Origin: Actinomycetota bacterium
Lineage (GTDB): Bacteria; Actinomycetota; Humimicrobiia; Humimicrobiales; Humimicrobiaceae
NCBI GenBank assembly: GCA_003567835.1
Contig: PWYO01000240.1
Span: 1 to 21,559 of the forward strand
DNA length: 21,559 bases
Reading direction: 5' to 3'
This document shows positions 14,527 to 21,559 of this stretch, piece after piece. Position numbers and translations under genes: made by a program. Position 1 is the stretch's first letter. Each line of letters opens with the position of its first letter. Under the pieces are notes generated by a model that worked only from the letters and a program-made list of their open reading frames with translations, did no database searches and was not told the DNA's origin.

Positions 14527-15102
14527 TCAATAATGATTAAAATAGAGAACCCGATGCAATTCTCTTTTGGGCACATGAAGGGTTCCCTGCTCATCCTTAT
14601 AATACTGTATGGAATCCGTACCCGCATGTTCTGCCATGGGCTGTTCTGCTGGATAACCAAAGGCAACCACCAGCACCACTTCCCTTTGCTTGGGAACACC
14701 GACCATCTTTTCAATGCTTTTTTTATCAAAGGCTCCGATGATACAGCTTCCAATTCCTTCTTCCAGCGCAGCCAAAACCAAATTTTGAGCCGCAGCCCCG
14801 CAATCAATGGTATAATACCGGGAAGAAATTTCTTTGTTGACCACAATACATATAAAAGCCACCGGCTCTTGCCCTTTTTGGGGCCGTCCATAGGGTTTGA
14901 TGTAACCGGCCCATTGGGTATGTTCAAAGATTTGACCGACCAGTTTTTCCTGGTTGACCACCACAAATTCAAGCGGCTGCCTATTGGCTGCACTCGGGGC
15001 CAAGCGCGCTGCATCCACAAATTTTTCCAGCAGGACAGGGTCAATTTTTTTCTGCAAAAACTTCCGAATGGTCCTTCTTTTGGTTATAAGCTCATACACC
15101 AT
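14527..15102 (-). CDS. nitroreductase-family FMN oxidoreductase
   Basis: A 191-aa member of the nitroreductase superfamily, usually homodimeric and FMN-binding, reducing nitro compounds, quinones or other acceptors with NAD(P)H. The start RRTIRKF with APSAANRQP (FMN phosphate and ring contacts), the middle segment DCGAAAQNLVLAALEEGIGSC, and GYPAEQP near the end are typical. The substrate cannot be inferred. It overlaps the cysS stop by 11 nt and abuts rlmB. In many Bacillota this slot holds mrnC (mini-RNase III, maturation of 23S rRNA), which is absent here; see findings. Confidence 0.88.
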   Translation of the reverse strand: MVYELITKRRTIRKFLQKKIDPVLLEKFVDAARLAPSAANRQPLEFVVVNQEKLVGQIFEHTQWAGYIKPYGRPQKGQEPVAFICIVVNKEISSRYYTIDCGAAAQNLVLAALEEGIGSCIIGAFDKKSIEKMVGVPKQREVVLVVAFGYPAEQPMAEHAGTDSIQYYKDEQGTLHVPKRELHRVLYFNHY

Positions 15103-16546
15103 CTTGGCTGCCTTGATATTTCCAAACCGTTCCTTGTTTCCTGTCCTCCAGGACTACGCCTTTTTGTGCAAGAGCCTGCCTGATCTGGTCCGCTTTTTGA
15201 TAATCTTTTTGCTCTCTGGCAGTTTTTCTTTTTTCAATCATCGCTTCAATTTCGGCAGCATCCATCTTTCTTTTTGTCTTTTGATCGCCCACTTCATCCT
15301 CAAGGTCAAATCCCAATACCCCGGTAAGCGCCAATATGGTCTTGCTTGCAAGTTCCAGGCCGCCCCTAATTTGGGGGCTGCTTGTAAAATCCGGATCCTG
15401 GATGATCATATTGATTTTTTTTACCAAATCAAAAATGCTGCCGAGCGCTTTTGCCGAATTGAAATCATCATCCATAGCCCCCCTAAACCCCTCTTCGGCC
15501 TGCTGCACCAGGTCTTTATAGGCTGAATCGATGCCATTCTGTGCACCTTCTGCCGCAATAAAGGCCATATTCCGCAGTGTATTGGAAATCCTGGCCACTG
15601 CAGTTTTTTCCTCCTGCAGTTTTTTATCACTAAATTCAAGAGGGCTTCGATAATGGGTGGACAATATATACATTTTGATGACATTGTGATTGTATTTTTT
15701 TAAACAGTTTTTCAGTATCCATTCATGTTTTAAGCCGCTTGATTTAGACATTTTCTCTTCTTTTACCTCAATCATTCCATTGTGCAGCCAGTACTTTACA
15801 AAACCCCCGGCCTCAGGGAAAGCGGCCTCGGATTGGGCAATTTCATTTTCATGATGGGGAAAAACCAAATCCAGCCCCCCGCCGTGGATATCGATCTTTT
15901 TATCCAAAAGGCCGGTGGACATCGCAGAACATTCAATATGCCACCCCGGCCTGCCTTTTCCCCACGGGCTGTCCCAGCTGGGCTCTTCGGGTTTGGCTTT
16001 TTTCCAAAGGGCAAAATCAATCCTATTTTTTTTACCCCGCTCCTGGATGTCCTGGCTCTTCATTTCTTCAATTTTCTGTCCTGAAAGCCGGCCGTACGCA
16101 GGAAACTTGCCCACATCAAAATACACATTGCCGTCTACAATATAACCGTATCCATTTTGGATAATCTTTTCTATGATGCGGATAATCTGGGGTATGGTGT
16201 CCGTTGCCAGAGGCATCTTCTTGAATCCTGATATTTTCAGATTCTTAAGGTCTTGAAGGAATGCTTCGATATACCTTTTGGTTATGTCCTGGTAAGGGAC
16301 GCATTCTTGCTTTGCCTTCTGGATGATCTTGTCCTCTATATCTGTAATATTCTGTACATAATCGACTGCATAGCCTTTAAATTCCAAATAATTTTTAATC
16401 ATATGAAACACAACCACCGGCCTGGTGTTGCCAATGGTAATATAATTATAGACTGTGGGACCACACACATACATACGGACCCGGTCCCCCTCTGGCGAAA
16501 ACACCTGCTTTTTCTTTTCCAGCGTATTGTAAACCTTAAGAGTCAT
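15092..16546 (-). CDS. cysS: cysteinyl-tRNA synthetase
   Basis: Class I synthetase charging tRNA-Cys. Zinc ligands are in place: Cys28 (YVCGPTVYN), Cys206 (GWHIECSAMS), His231 and Glu235 (FPHHENEIAQSEA). The KMSKS loop is at 265-269 and the DALR/anticodon-binding part is at the C-terminus. The HIGH motif reads T37-I-G-N rather than the usual HIGN, an unusual change (see findings). The frame reaches 16567, but that ATG has no SD. ATG 16546 gives the canonical N-terminus MTLKVYNTL with GGAAAGGAT about 12 nt upstream; length is 484 aa. It overlaps cysE by 11 nt and nitroreductase by 11 nt. Confidence 0.95.
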   Translation of the reverse strand: MTLKVYNTLEKKKQVFSPEGDRVRMYVCGPTVYNYITIGNTRPVVVFHMIKNYLEFKGYAVDYVQNITDIEDKIIQKAKQECVPYQDITKRYIEAFLQDLKNLKISGFKKMPLATDTIPQIIRIIEKIIQNGYGYIVDGNVYFDVGKFPAYGRLSGQKIEEMKSQDIQERGKKNRIDFALWKKAKPEEPSWDSPWGKGRPGWHIECSAMSTGLLDKKIDIHGGGLDLVFPHHENEIAQSEAAFPEAGGFVKYWLHNGMIEVKEEKMSKSSGLKHEWILKNCLKKYNHNVIKMYILSTHYRSPLEFSDKKLQEEKTAVARISNTLRNMAFIAAEGAQNGIDSAYKDLVQQAEEGFRGAMDDDFNSAKALGSIFDLVKKINMIIQDPDFTSSPQIRGGLELASKTILALTGVLGFDLEDEVGDQKTKRKMDAAEIEAMIEKRKTAREQKDYQKADQIRQALAQKGVVLEDRKQGTVWKYQGSQDGV

Positions 16547-17207
16547 GTTTGGTATTATCCTTTCCATTTTTCATTCTTTTTAGTTCCTGTTCTAGAAACG
16601 CAATTCTGGCACAGCAGTCACTTAATACATCATTGACCGGGTCAGGAAGATTCATCCGGTGAAACTGGTCAGAGAGGACCTTTTCTCCCCCAACCTTTAC
16701 AATTTTTCCGGGAACCCCCACCACCGTACAATTATCGGGCACCGGCTTGATGACCACCGCGCCGGCTCCGATGATTACATCGTCTCCAATTTCTATGGAC
16801 CCCAGGACCTTGGCGCCTGCAGATATGATCACTCTATGCCCTATGGTGGGATGCCTTTTGCCTTTTTGTTTTCCCGTTCCCCCCAGGGTAACCCCCTGAT
16901 ACAAGGTCACATCATCGCCAATCTGGGTGGTTTCCCCAATGACAACTCCCATACCGTGGTCAATAAAAAACCTCTTTCCGATCTGGGCTGCGGGATGAAT
17001 CTCTATTCCTGTAAAAAAACGGCTTGCCTGGGAAATCCATCTGGGAATAAAGGGCACCCTGTGTTTATGAAGCCATTGGGCAATCCTGTGGTTTATGACC
17101 GCATGCAGCCCCGAATAGGTGCATAGAATCTCCAAACTGCTCACTGCAGCAGGATCCCTGTCTTTGGCAACCGTAATCTGTTCTCTTATTTCACCAATCA
17201 ATCCCAT
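16536..17207 (-). CDS. cysE: serine O-acetyltransferase
   Basis: Makes O-acetylserine from serine and acetyl-CoA, the first step of cysteine synthesis. A helical N-terminal part (~1-70) is followed by left-handed beta-helix hexapeptide repeats (GIEIHPAAQIG, IDHGMGVVIGE with catalytic Asp-His, GVTLGGTG, HPTIGHRVIISAGAKVLGSIEIG, GAGAVVIKPVPDN). At 223 aa it is the short Bacillota type. The start overlaps the gltX stop by 17 nt. Location between the glutamyl- and cysteinyl-tRNA synthetase genes is conserved in Bacillus and many clostridia. There it can share a T-box with gltX, but no leader is visible here. Confidence 0.95.
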   Translation of the reverse strand: MGLIGEIREQITVAKDRDPAAVSSLEILCTYSGLHAVINHRIAQWLHKHRVPFIPRWISQASRFFTGIEIHPAAQIGKRFFIDHGMGVVIGETTQIGDDVTLYQGVTLGGTGKQKGKRHPTIGHRVIISAGAKVLGSIEIGDDVIIGAGAVVIKPVPDNCTVVGVPGKIVKVGGEKVLSDQFHRMNLPDPVNDVLSDCCARIAFLEQELKRMKNGKDNTKHDS

Positions 17208-18663
17208 TTTTCTTTACATGCTCCCTGGTCTGCTTGATTCTTTTTATGCATGCCTGAGGGCCCAGTATGCTTATAATCTTGGGAAGCTCCGGCCCATGCG
17301 TTTTACCCGTAATTGATGCCCTTATAGGCATGTACAAAAGCTTGCCCTTTATTCTATCGGATTTTAAACGGTTTTGCATATCCTGGATGATCTGCTTGGC
17401 TTCCTGTGGGGACAACTCGCTTTTATGAGCCCTTTTTTTTAACTCTGAAAGCAAAACATGGGCCACTTTGCCTGCAGCATTTTGTGCCAGGATTTCCATT
17501 GATTCTTCACTGTAATCTTCAATCTCCTGGCAAAACAGCCCCCCTAACAGGTCAGGGAGCTCTGATAATACCTTGATTTTGTTTTTATACGCTTCTACGG
17601 CCATGGTGATTTTGTCCATGGGCCGTCCGCAATCCAGATCTTTTTTATCAATAATGCCTTCTTTGATCAAAAAAGGAACCGCTAAGCTGACCAGCTGCTG
17701 CTCATCCAGGCGCCTGATATGGTTGCCGTTGATCCAGTCAAGCTTTTGTTTGTCAAATATGGCAGGGCTTTTACTCACATCCGATAAGCGAAACCGTTCT
17801 GCAGCCTCATCAAGGGTAAATAGCTCATCTTGGTCGGGCGGTGTCCAGGATAAGGTGCAGAGATAGTTTCCCAAACCCGCAGCCAAATAGCCCATTTCTC
17901 TAAATTGGGATATGGTGGTGGCACCATGTCTCTTGCTAAGCTTGGTCTGATCGGGACCCAGTATCATAGGAAGATGCGCAAAATAAGGGGGCTTATATCC
18001 CATTTCTTTAAAAAGAATAAGCTGTCTTGCCGTGTTGCTTATATGATCTTCCCCCCTTATAATGTGGCTGATCTCCATTTGGGCATCATCAACGACAGCC
18101 CCAAAATTATAAGAGGGTGTGCGGTCTGACTTCAAAATGACAAAATCACCCATCAAAGAAGATCGCAGGCTGATTCTGCCCCGGATAAGGTCATTGAAAG
18201 TGATCTCCCGGTCAGGGACAACCTTAAACCTTATTGCAAAACCTAAACCTTTTTGCAATTTTTCATCAATTTCTTTTTCGCTTAAGTTCCTGCACCGGTT
18301 GTCATATTTTGAATCCTGTCCAGCTGCATATTGTGCCTTCTTGAGTTTTTTTAGCCTGTCCGGGCTGCAAAAACATCTGTAGGCCGTTCCTTTTTCCAAC
18401 AATTTTTTGGCATACCCTGCATACAGGTCAAGCCTTTCGGACTGCCTGTAAAATGCATCCCAGCTGATTGAGAGCCACTGAAGATTTTCGATAATAGACT
18501 GCTCATAGGACTTGCTGGACCGTTTTAGATCGGTGTCCTCTATTCTCAATATCAGCTTGCCGCCCATACTCCTGGCTGCCAGCCAATTAAAAAGGGCTGT
18601 TCTAGCCGTTCCAATATGCAGCCCCCCTGTAGGAGATGGCGCAAACCGCATAACTATTGACAC
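17191..18663 (-). CDS. gltX: glutamyl-tRNA synthetase
   Basis: Class I synthetase attaching glutamate to tRNA-Glu, and often to tRNA-Gln in Bacillota. The N-terminal MRFAPSPTGGLHIGTART holds the HIGH motif (HIGT). ILRIEDTD and the KLSKRHG (KMSKS) loop are present, and the all-helical anticodon-binding half ends with GPELPKIISILG. 490 aa is typical. The start is GTG at 18663 with the SD AAGGGAG 5 nt upstream; the ATG four codons later has a poorer spacing. A 33-nt gap separates it from ispF, with no promoter evident. Confidence 0.95.
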   Translation of the reverse strand: MSIVMRFAPSPTGGLHIGTARTALFNWLAARSMGGKLILRIEDTDLKRSSKSYEQSIIENLQWLSISWDAFYRQSERLDLYAGYAKKLLEKGTAYRCFCSPDRLKKLKKAQYAAGQDSKYDNRCRNLSEKEIDEKLQKGLGFAIRFKVVPDREITFNDLIRGRISLRSSLMGDFVILKSDRTPSYNFGAVVDDAQMEISHIIRGEDHISNTARQLILFKEMGYKPPYFAHLPMILGPDQTKLSKRHGATTISQFREMGYLAAGLGNYLCTLSWTPPDQDELFTLDEAAERFRLSDVSKSPAIFDKQKLDWINGNHIRRLDEQQLVSLAVPFLIKEGIIDKKDLDCGRPMDKITMAVEAYKNKIKVLSELPDLLGGLFCQEIEDYSEESMEILAQNAAGKVAHVLLSELKKRAHKSELSPQEAKQIIQDMQNRLKSDRIKGKLLYMPIRASITGKTHGPELPKIISILGPQACIKRIKQTREHVKKNGIDW

Positions 18664-18696
18664 ATCTTCTCCCTTGCATTCTATATCAATTGATGT

Positions 18697-19185
18697 CTAT
18701 TGTAACAAAACCACAGATTGTGCCGCAACTCCCTCGCTCCGGCCTATAAAACCAAGCATCTCGGTGGTGGTTGCCTTGATGCCGATCTGTTGTACCTGAA
18801 TGCCTAATACAGATGCCATATTCTTTTTCATGCCGGCTAAATAGGGGGATACTTTTGGTTTCTGAGCAATGATGACCGCATCTATATTGACGATTCTTTT
18901 GCCTTGTGACTGAATCTTTTCCCATACTTGCCCCAATAGCCTTAAACTGGAAATATCTTTATAGCGCGCTTCTGTGTCCGGAAAATGAACCCCGATATCT
19001 TCTAGACCGGCTGCCCCCAGCAAGGCATCCATGACCGCATGCACCAATACATCCGCATCCGAATGGCCCTCCAGCCCCCTGGGATACGCTATCTGGACAC
19101 CCCCCAGTATCAGCTTTCTTCCTTTTTTAAGCTTGTGGACATCATAACCGATGCCCACCCTAAAATCCTGCACCCTGTTGGTCAT
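18697..19185 (-). CDS. ispF: 2-C-methyl-D-erythritol 2,4-cyclodiphosphate synthase (IspF)
   Basis: Fifth enzyme of the non-mevalonate (MEP) isoprenoid pathway, forming the cyclodiphosphate and releasing CMP. Zinc-binding YDVH (Asp and His) is near residue 15. The signature GLEGHSDADVLVHAVMDAL and HFPDTEARYKD follow, with KATTTEMLGFIGRSEGVAA at the C-terminus. 162 aa is standard. It overlaps ispD by 4 nt (ATGA), with the SD GGGAG just upstream, so the two pathway enzymes are co-translated. Confidence 0.96.
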   Translation of the reverse strand: MTNRVQDFRVGIGYDVHKLKKGRKLILGGVQIAYPRGLEGHSDADVLVHAVMDALLGAAGLEDIGVHFPDTEARYKDISSLRLLGQVWEKIQSQGKRIVNIDAVIIAQKPKVSPYLAGMKKNMASVLGIQVQQIGIKATTTEMLGFIGRSEGVAAQSVVLLQ

Positions 19186-19889
19186 CTATTCTCCCTCATA
19201 ATCAGTTCCGCCAAGAATAAGTCCATGGGGGTGGTAATCTTAATATTTTCATGCCTCCCCCTGAAAATCTTGACTCGATGGCCCAGCCTTTCTACCAAGC
19301 TGGCATCATCTGTGCCCACGAACTTTCGCCTTCTTGCCCACTTGTGTGCTTTTATAATCACCGGGTAAAAAAACACCTGAGGGGTCTGGGCATGCCAGAC
19401 CATATCCCTTTGAATGGTACGGTCAATGAGGTCATCATGCACCACTTTTTTAATGGTCTCACAGGCAGGAGCAGCCATGATGATCCCTTTAATGCGTACG
19501 TCTTTTTGGTTTTCTTGGGTAAGCATTTGGATAATGCCGCTTACTTCCTCAGAAGTTACCAGGGGCCTTACGCCGTCATGGACAGTAACCGTTTTGGCAT
19601 CCTCAGGAAGTTCTATGAGGGCATTGTATACAGACTGCTGCCTGGTTTTGCCCCCAAAAATGGTCTTTTTGACTTTTGAGTAGTTGAATTTTTTTAAAAT
19701 CTGATTGTTGCAGAAATCATAATAATCTTTGGAGACCACCAAGTATATTTGGTCTACAGCAGAAGCTTTCTGAAAAGTATCCAAAGTATGGGCCAATATA
19801 GGTTTTCCGTAAAGGCTTAAAAACTGTTTGCTTATATTGCTTTTGAGCCTGGTTCCCTTCCCGGCAGCAGTGATTATGGCAATGTTCAT
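19182..19889 (-). CDS. ispD: 2-C-methyl-D-erythritol 4-phosphate cytidylyltransferase (IspD)
   Basis: Third enzyme of the MEP isoprenoid pathway, transferring CMP from CTP to methylerythritol phosphate. The nucleotide-binding loop AAGKGTRLKSNISKQFL lies at the N-terminus, with VHDGVRPLV (metal/CTP), AQTPQVF and TDDASLVERLG further on. 235 aa is typical. It lies 36 nt after disA. In B. subtilis yacL separates these genes, but it is missing here. Confidence 0.95.
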   Translation of the reverse strand: MNIAIITAAGKGTRLKSNISKQFLSLYGKPILAHTLDTFQKASAVDQIYLVVSKDYYDFCNNQILKKFNYSKVKKTIFGGKTRQQSVYNALIELPEDAKTVTVHDGVRPLVTSEEVSGIIQMLTQENQKDVRIKGIIMAAPACETIKKVVHDDLIDRTIQRDMVWHAQTPQVFFYPVIIKAHKWARRRKFVGTDDASLVERLGHRVKIFRGRHENIKITTPMDLFLAELIMRENR

Positions 19890-19925
19890 ATATCGTTTTA
19901 ACCCAATGAATAAAATACTATTAGA

Positions 19926-21035
19926 TCACAATTTCAGCCTTTGCACCACTTCGCCTTTGAAGTTGTATGGCTCATTGTACAAATAATATTCTGAAAATTT
20001 CTTGAGCCTTTCATACAATGATTTGGCCCTTACCTTGCCCATACCGCTCACTTGAGTGAAATCTTCTATGCCTGCTGCCATAATATTGCTCAAATTTCCA
20101 AACTTTTCAATGAGATTATTTAAAACTGTCTGGGGCAGCCTTCTGGCTTCGGTTACCACCCTGATGCCTCGAGGATGCACGGATAATTCTCTTAGGTTTC
20201 CTTGAACCTCATAACCGAGTATATCGGCTATTTTTTCCAATCTGAGCAGATCATCTGCAGAAAGGCCATTGATTTGGTCTTTGACCTCTGAAGGAGATTC
20301 TTCCTTTTTGGGATGCGCATAATCCTTGATAATCTTTATGCTATCGTCAACCACATTGGCCATCAGTTCTTCTACCTGCATTTTAAGCAGCCGGCCGTCC
20401 GTGCCTAATTCATAGATATATTTTCTTACTTCTTTTTCCGTTTTCTGTACAATTGCAGACCGCTGAAGCACGCTTACCGCATCAAAAAGTGTGACTAAGT
20501 CTTCAAGTTCCCGTATGGTAAGATTAAAGGTTAGCTGGTCCAGACCTTTTTTATATTTTTCCAGGGTCTGTAATGCTTGGTTTGCTTTGGAAAGAACCAC
20601 CCTGGGTTCCTCCATCATATATTTTAAATGGTCAATATAAAGGGTGACAATATCCCTCTTCTGGGAAATGGAAATAACCAGATTTCTGGTCTGTTTGGCC
20701 ACTCTTTCCGCTGTTCGATGCCTGGTACCGGTTTCCGAGGTATCGATTTCAGGGTCCGGGAAAAGATGGGTATTGGCATAAAGGATCTTTTTGGCATCAG
20801 AGCTTAAAATCATGGCCCCGTCCATCTTGGCCAATTCATAAAACTTTGCCGGGCTGAATGCGCAGCCTATATAAAACCCTCCGTTTACCAGTTTCAGCAC
20901 TTCATCAGAATCACCAACCACCACCAAGCCTCCAGTTTTCCCCTGAAGTATGTACTCGATTCCCGTCCTTAAGATGGTTCCGGGTGCCACTCTTTTAAGG
21001 CTATCCAACAATAGTTTATCTTCTATTTCCTTCAT
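19926..21035 (-). CDS. disA: DNA integrity scanning protein / diadenylate cyclase (DisA)
   Basis: Octameric enzyme that makes cyclic di-AMP from two ATP while scanning DNA for branched structures. The N-terminal DAC domain has the DGA motif (72-74) and GTRHRTA (Arg105-His-Arg107), both needed for cyclase activity. A helical spine (~150-285) follows, then a C-terminal helix-hairpin-helix DNA-binding region (FTQVSGMGKVRAKSLYERL). 369 aa is slightly longer than B. subtilis DisA. It follows clpC by only 18 nt. radA, which usually sits between clpC and disA and encodes a DisA partner, is absent at this site. Confidence 0.95.
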   Translation of the reverse strand: MKEIEDKLLLDSLKRVAPGTILRTGIEYILQGKTGGLVVVGDSDEVLKLVNGGFYIGCAFSPAKFYELAKMDGAMILSSDAKKILYANTHLFPDPEIDTSETGTRHRTAERVAKQTRNLVISISQKRDIVTLYIDHLKYMMEEPRVVLSKANQALQTLEKYKKGLDQLTFNLTIRELEDLVTLFDAVSVLQRSAIVQKTEKEVRKYIYELGTDGRLLKMQVEELMANVVDDSIKIIKDYAHPKKEESPSEVKDQINGLSADDLLRLEKIADILGYEVQGNLRELSVHPRGIRVVTEARRLPQTVLNNLIEKFGNLSNIMAAGIEDFTQVSGMGKVRAKSLYERLKKFSEYYLYNEPYNFKGEVVQRLKL

Positions 21036-21053
21036 TCCTTACATGTGTACCGT

Positions 21054-21559
21054 TTATACTTTTAACATGCTGCCATTGACCCTTTTTATATCAAAAATCA
21101 TCTGTCCGTCCTTGGCGCTAACCCGAATTCCCTGTCCGCTTTTAATCTCGCCGTTGATAATCTTTTCTGAAATCGGATCTTCGATTAGATTCTGTATGCT
21201 CCTTCTCATGGGCCTTGCTCCCATTTTTTCATCATATCCCTTGGACATCAGCAGCCTCTTCGCACTATCATCGATCTCAATGAGTATGCCCTGAAGCTCA
21301 AGCTGCTGGGCCACCCTGGAAATCATAAGGTCGATGATGCTGTAAATCTGGTCTTTTTCCAACTTGTGGAATACAATGACCTCATCCACTCTGTTTAAAA
21401 ATTCGGGCCTGAATTCCTGCTTCAGCTCACTGGTCACTTTGCTTTTGATCTCATTGTAGGATAGCTGGCGGTTATCCGCAGTTTTGAAGCCCAAAGGCGT
21501 GTTTTTCTGTATTTCCCTTGCCCCTAGATTAGAGGTCATAATAATGACCGTATTTTTAA
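21054..21559 (-). CDS. clpC: ATP-dependent Clp protease ATPase subunit ClpC, C-terminal part (cut by window edge)
   Basis: The frame is open to the window edge, so only the last ~168 residues are seen. They comprise the end of the second AAA+ module (NTVIIMTSNLGAREI, sensor 1; FRPEFLNRVDEVIVFH, arginine finger region) and the C-terminal D2-small domain (EKMGARPMRRSIQNLIEDPISEKII, sensor 2). ClpC unfolds proteins for ClpP; in Bacillota its operon often includes ctsR-mcsA-mcsB upstream, outside this window. Context with disA supports ClpC over ClpB or ClpE. The entry is 5'-partial because of the window, not a broken gene. Confidence 0.93.
   Translation of the reverse strand, partial: KNTVIIMTSNLGAREIQKNTPLGFKTADNRQLSYNEIKSKVTSELKQEFRPEFLNRVDEVIVFHKLEKDQIYSIIDLMISRVAQQLELQGILIEIDDSAKRLLMSKGYDEKMGARPMRRSIQNLIEDPISEKIINGEIKSGQGIRVSAKDGQMIFDIKRVNGSMLKV

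Noticed and set aside
14514..15044. 176-residue minus-strand frame overlapping the nitroreductase in another frame
   Set aside because: The overlapping nitroreductase frame has clear family motifs; this one shows none and is Trp/Lys-rich as expected for an out-of-frame translation.
18664..18696. T-box or promoter before gltX
   Set aside because: Only 33 nt separate ispF from gltX, too short for a T-box, and no promoter-like boxes were seen.
1..21559. CRISPR arrays, insertion sequences, tRNA or rRNA genes
   Set aside because: No regularly spaced repeats, transposase motifs, terminal inverted repeats or tRNA-like cloverleaf sequences were noticed on reading both strands.

Overview
This 21.6-kb window looks like chromosome from an anaerobic member of the Bacillota, most likely class Clostridia. 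I infer this from three things. The order clpC-disA-ispD-ispF-gltX-cysE-cysS-(x)-rlmB-yacP is a Bacillota signature. There is an acyl-CoA dehydrogenase/EtfB/EtfA set whose EtfA carries a ferredoxin domain, a type known from anaerobic acetogens and clostridia. The type II fatty-acid genes and the aminopeptidase are Bacillota-like, and Shine-Dalgarno (SD) sites are purine-rich. Base composition is moderately AT-rich. Genes are packed tightly, often with 4-30 nt overlaps. I see no mobile element, tRNA, rRNA or CRISPR array.

Layout from left to right. (1) 26-3425, minus strand: fatty-acid operon fabZ-fabD-fabG-fabF, without acpP. (2) 3685-4800, minus: an M29 metal aminopeptidase, followed by a 611-nt stretch with no secure gene but several inverted repeats. 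(3) 5412-8578, minus: acyl-CoA dehydrogenase, etfB and ferredoxin-fused etfA, the gene set expected for an electron-bifurcating enoyl-CoA reductase of the CarCDE/Bcd-Etf kind. (4) 8729-12417, plus: a divergent biotin operon made of the biotin transporter bioY, a large fusion gene and accC (biotin carboxylase). (5) 12449-21559, minus: a long housekeeping operon running clpC (cut by the window edge), disA, ispD, ispF, gltX, cysE, cysS, a nitroreductase, rlmB, yacP/rae1 and a lipoprotein nuclease.

The most unusual item is the fusion gene at 9285-11084. Its first ~430 residues are a pyruvate/oxaloacetate-type carboxyltransferase fold. Its last ~137 residues are a complete acetyl-CoA-carboxylase-type biotin carrier (AccB). 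The carboxyltransferase keeps the overall family sequence, the metal-ligand Asp and the active-site Lys. The two metal-binding His have become Ser and Tyr, and the Arg of the RG(A/Q)N motif has become Gly. A domain with eroded catalytic residues but preserved fold, fused to the carrier of fatty-acid synthesis and encoded between a biotin importer and biotin carboxylase, suggests a regulatory, scaffolding or changed-substrate role. This is inference.

Smaller oddities are a cysteinyl-tRNA synthetase with Thr in place of the first His of the HIGH motif, a nitroreductase where mini-RNase III usually sits, no radA or yacL in the clpC-disA-ispD stretch, a possible ATT start for etfB, and a 7-bp dyad upstream of bioY.
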